DNA of 7,324 nt from Bacteroidales bacterium (lineage in GTDB: Bacteria; Bacteroidota; Bacteroidia; Bacteroidales; Muribaculaceae), in contig JAAVGQ010000074.1 in the NCBI GenBank assembly GCA_014800105.1, positions 1 to 7,324 on the forward strand, given 5' to 3'. Both the position numbers and the translations under genes were made by a program. The first letter of the stretch is position 1. The number at the start of each line of letters is the position of its first letter. The notes under the pieces are model-generated. The model did no database searches, was not told the DNA's origin, and was given only the letters and a program-made list of their open reading frames with translations. Below, piece after piece: positions 5,569-7,324 of this stretch.

Positions 5569-6777
5569 ATGGCAAAAGTCATCATCATCGGCGCCGGTGG
5601 CGTAGGCACTGTGGTTGCACACAAGTGTGCTCAGAACCCTGAAGTTTTCAGCGAGATTGTAATTGCATCCCGCACACGTTCAAAATGCGACGCAATTGCA
5701 GCCGCTATAGGTAGTGACCGAGTGTCAACTGACACGGTTGATGCCGACAGCGTTCCCCAGCTCGTGGAACTGTTCAAGCGTCACCGTCCTGACCTCGTAA
5801 TCAACGTTGCGCTCCCTTACCAGGATCTCACCATAATGGATGCGTGCCTGGAATGTGGCGTCAATTACCTCGATACTGCTAATTATGAGCCCAAGGATGA
5901 AGCTCACTTCGAGTACTCATGGCAGTGGGCTTACCGCGAACGTTTCGAGAAGGCGGGTCTCACCGCTATTCTCGGTTGCGGTTTCGACCCCGGAGTATCA
6001 GGCGTATTCACTGCTTACGCAGCCAAGCACTATTTCAAGGAAATGGAATACCTTGACATCGTTGACTGTAACGCAGGCGACCATGGCAAGGCTTTCGCAA
6101 CAAACTTCAATCCTGAAATCAACATCCGCGAGATTACCCAGAACGGCCGTTACTATCAGGACGGCAAGTGGGTGACAACAGGTCCTCTCGAAATTCACGC
6201 TCCCCTCACCTACCCTAACATAGGAGCCCGCGAGTCTTACCTCCTATATCACGAGGAGCTCGAGTCACTCGTCCAGAACTTCCCCACCATCAAGCGTGCC
6301 CGTTTCTGGATGACATTCGGCCAGGAATACCTCACTCACCTTCGCGTAATCCAGAACATCGGCATGGCTCGCATTGATGAGGTTGAGTACAACGGTACCA
6401 AGATTGTTCCCCTGCAGTTCCTCAAGGCGGTTCTTCCCAACCCTCAGGACCTCGGCGAGAACTACCATGGCGAGACTTCCATAGGTTGCCGCATCCAGGG
6501 TATCGACAAGGAGGGCAAGCCTCTTAACTACTACATTTACAATAACTGCAGCCACGAGGCAGCATATAAGGAAACCGGCATGCAGGCTGTAAGCTATACC
6601 ACCGGTGTTCCTGCAATGATAGGCGCGATGATGTTCCTTACCGGTAAATGGGTTAAGCCCGGCGTACACAACGTCGAGGAGTTTGACCCGGATCCCTTCA
6701 TGGAGCAGCTCTCAGTTCAGGGCCTTCCCTGGCACGAAGTGTTTAACGGTGACCTCGAAGTCTCAGCCATCAACTAA
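5569..6777 (+). CDS. Saccharopine dehydrogenase-family protein, probable carboxy(nor)spermidine dehydrogenase
   Basis: A 402-residue cytoplasmic oxidoreductase. The N-terminus MAKVIIIGAGGVGTVVAH carries the Rossmann nucleotide-binding loop GAGGVG at residues 8-13. The second strand ends in ASRTRSKC (33-40), whose Arg and Lys residues suit NADPH. INVALPYQDLTIMDACLECG (78-97), LDTANYEP (101-108) and GCGFDPGVSG (136-145) are typical of the saccharopine dehydrogenase superfamily. Length of about 400 fits carboxynorspermidine/carboxyspermidine dehydrogenase, which condenses a diamine (putrescine or diaminopropane) with aspartate semialdehyde. The product is then decarboxylated to spermidine or norspermidine, a route known in Bacteroides thetaiotaomicron. 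The partner decarboxylase is not in this window. Saccharopine dehydrogenase proper is less likely, since gut Bacteroidales make lysine through diaminopimelate. It heads a plus-strand operon with dtd 13 bases downstream and has its own TAnnTTTG promoter. Confidence 0.85.
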   Translation: MAKVIIIGAGGVGTVVAHKCAQNPEVFSEIVIASRTRSKCDAIAAAIGSDRVSTDTVDADSVPQLVELFKRHRPDLVINVALPYQDLTIMDACLECGVNYLDTANYEPKDEAHFEYSWQWAYRERFEKAGLTAILGCGFDPGVSGVFTAYAAKHYFKEMEYLDIVDCNAGDHGKAFATNFNPEINIREITQNGRYYQDGKWVTTGPLEIHAPLTYPNIGARESYLLYHEELESLVQNFPTIKRARFWMTFGQEYLTHLRVIQNIGMARIDEVEYNGTKIVPLQFLKAVLPNPQDLGENYHGETSIGCRIQGIDKEGKPLNYYIYNNCSHEAAYKETGMQAVSYTTGVPAMIGAMMFLTGKWVKPGVHNVEEFDPDPFMEQLSVQGLPWHEVFNGDLEVSAIN

Positions 6778-6790
6778 TTAACCGTTAGTC

Positions 6791-7243
6791 ATGAGAGTAG
6801 TCATCCAGCGGGTAAAGAATGCGTCGGTTGCCGTGGACGGTGAGCTTGTATCGTCTATAGGGGCCGGGCTGCTGGTGCTCGTTGGAGTCGAGAAGGAGGA
6901 TACCGAGGCCGACGTGGATTACCTCGTGGGTAAAACCGTGGGGCTCCGCATTTTCAACGACGAGAACGGTGTCATGAACCGCTCGGTTACTGATGTTGAC
7001 GGCGAGGTTCTTGCCGTGAGCCAGTTTACTCTTACCGCTTCCACCCGCAAGGGCAACCGTCCCAGCTACATCCGGGCTGCAGGCCATGAACTCGCAGTGC
7101 CCCTGTACGAGGATTATTGCGAGAAGGTCTCCCGGGCTATAGGAAAGAAAGTGGGTCGTGGAATCTTCGGTGCTGACATGGCTGTTTCCCTTCTCAATGA
7201 CGGCCCCGTAACGATAATCATTGATTCACGCTTGAAGGAATGA
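6791..7243 (+). CDS. dtd: D-aminoacyl-tRNA deacylase
   Basis: A 150-residue protein matching the usual Dtd length (about 145-150). It hydrolyses D-amino acids, classically D-Tyr, from mischarged tRNA, and also glycyl-tRNA(Ala), keeping D-residues out of protein synthesis. It is a cytoplasmic homodimer. The two defining motifs are intact: SQFTL at residues 77-81, including Thr80, and NDGPVT at 136-141, containing the Gly-Pro pair that gives chiral selectivity. The N-terminus [18 protein letters not shown] and the [13 protein letters not shown] stretch are also canonical. The start ATG at 6791 matches family N-termini. It lies 13 bases after the dehydrogenase gene, and its stop overlaps the next gene's start (ATGA), so the three genes are probably one transcript with translational coupling. 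Confidence 0.97.
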   Translation: MRVVIQRVKNASVAVDGELVSSIGAGLLVLVGVEKEDTEADVDYLVGKTVGLRIFNDENGVMNRSVTDVDGEVLAVSQFTLTASTRKGNRPSYIRAAGHELAVPLYEDYCEKVSRAIGKKVGRGIFGADMAVSLLNDGPVTIIIDSRLKE

Positions 7244-7324
7244 CAATCAAGGAACTACAGGAAACGGTCGACGAGTGGATTACAGGACCGGAGGCGGTTA
7301 TTTCTCACCTCTCACCAACACCGC
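7240..7324 (+). CDS. MazG-like nucleotide pyrophosphohydrolase, 5' part, probable frameshift
   Basis: An ATG at 7240 overlaps the dtd stop (ATGA) and opens [14 protein letters not shown]. That start resembles the short all-alpha MazG-type NTP pyrophosphohydrolases that often follow dtd in Bacteroidales and hydrolyse (d)NTPs to monophosphates. After Trp-Ile the ATG frame turns into [14 protein letters not shown], which does not look like the family. Another frame of the same DNA (from about 7284) reads [13 protein letters not shown], which closely resembles the family segment after the WI pair (recalled pattern WI.T.G..YFS.LTN.A). Adding one base around 7281-7284 would restore a colinear protein with the expected spacing of seven residues between Trp and Tyr-Phe. 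So a one-base deletion, real or from sequencing, is likely. The gene continues past the window edge, so the catalytic acidic motif is not visible. Confidence 0.7.
   Translation, partial: MTIKELQETVDEWITGPEAVISHLSPTP

Noticed and set aside
7235..7239. AAGGA considered as a Shine-Dalgarno for the MazG-like gene
   Set aside because: It directly abuts the ATG, so the spacing is unusable; coupling through the ATGA overlap explains initiation better.
1..7324. CRISPR array, tRNA, insertion sequence or toxin-antitoxin/defence locus
   Set aside because: No regularly spaced repeats, cloverleaf, transposase, terminal inverted repeats or defence domains were seen on either strand; every sizeable reading frame that makes sense belongs to the listed families.

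Overview
The window looks like a piece of a Bacteroidales chromosome, most likely a gut member of the Muribaculaceae/Bacteroidaceae neighbourhood. This is inferred from three things. The promoters carry the Bacteroidetes -7 box TAnnTTTG (three good examples). Almost no gene has a Shine-Dalgarno sequence. The gene content is also typical: tandem FKBP-type isomerases, a saccharopine-dehydrogenase-like polyamine enzyme, and a dtd gene followed by a MazG-type pyrophosphohydrolase. No mobile element, CRISPR array, tRNA or rRNA was seen, and no intergenic gap exceeds about 230 bases.

Left part (1-2763): surface-glycan genes and a regulator. The tail of a plus-strand glycosyltransferase ends at 156 and meets, five bases later, the end of a minus-strand block. 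Read in its own direction that block is an Lrp/AsnC regulator (2763-2302), a Stealth-family sugar-phosphate transferase (2242-1298) and a GT2 glycosyltransferase (1217-162). The Lrp promoter is clear and is overlain by two palindromes about three helical turns apart, which suggests autoregulation. A C-rich, G-poor spacer separates the Stealth and GT2 genes and resembles a Rho loading site.

Middle part (2907-5371): a minus-strand operon of three FKBP-type peptidyl-prolyl isomerases closed by a strong intrinsic terminator. In transcription order they are a cytoplasmic FKBP22-like protein, a secreted periplasmic one and a lipoprotein. The set therefore covers three compartments. The two exported copies appear to carry a doubled N-terminal helical module and have Phe in place of the active-site Trp.

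Right part (5372-7324): a 197-base divergent promoter region, then a plus-strand operon. It holds a saccharopine-dehydrogenase-family enzyme (probably carboxy(nor)spermidine dehydrogenase of spermidine synthesis), dtd (D-aminoacyl-tRNA deacylase) and, overlapping by four bases, the start of a MazG-like nucleotide pyrophosphohydrolase. The last gene appears to contain a one-base frameshift just before the window ends; this is the most actionable anomaly. I did not find a convincing undescribed multi-gene system. The points most worth checking are the frameshift, the palindromic Lrp promoter, the three-compartment FKBP operon and the rut-like spacer.
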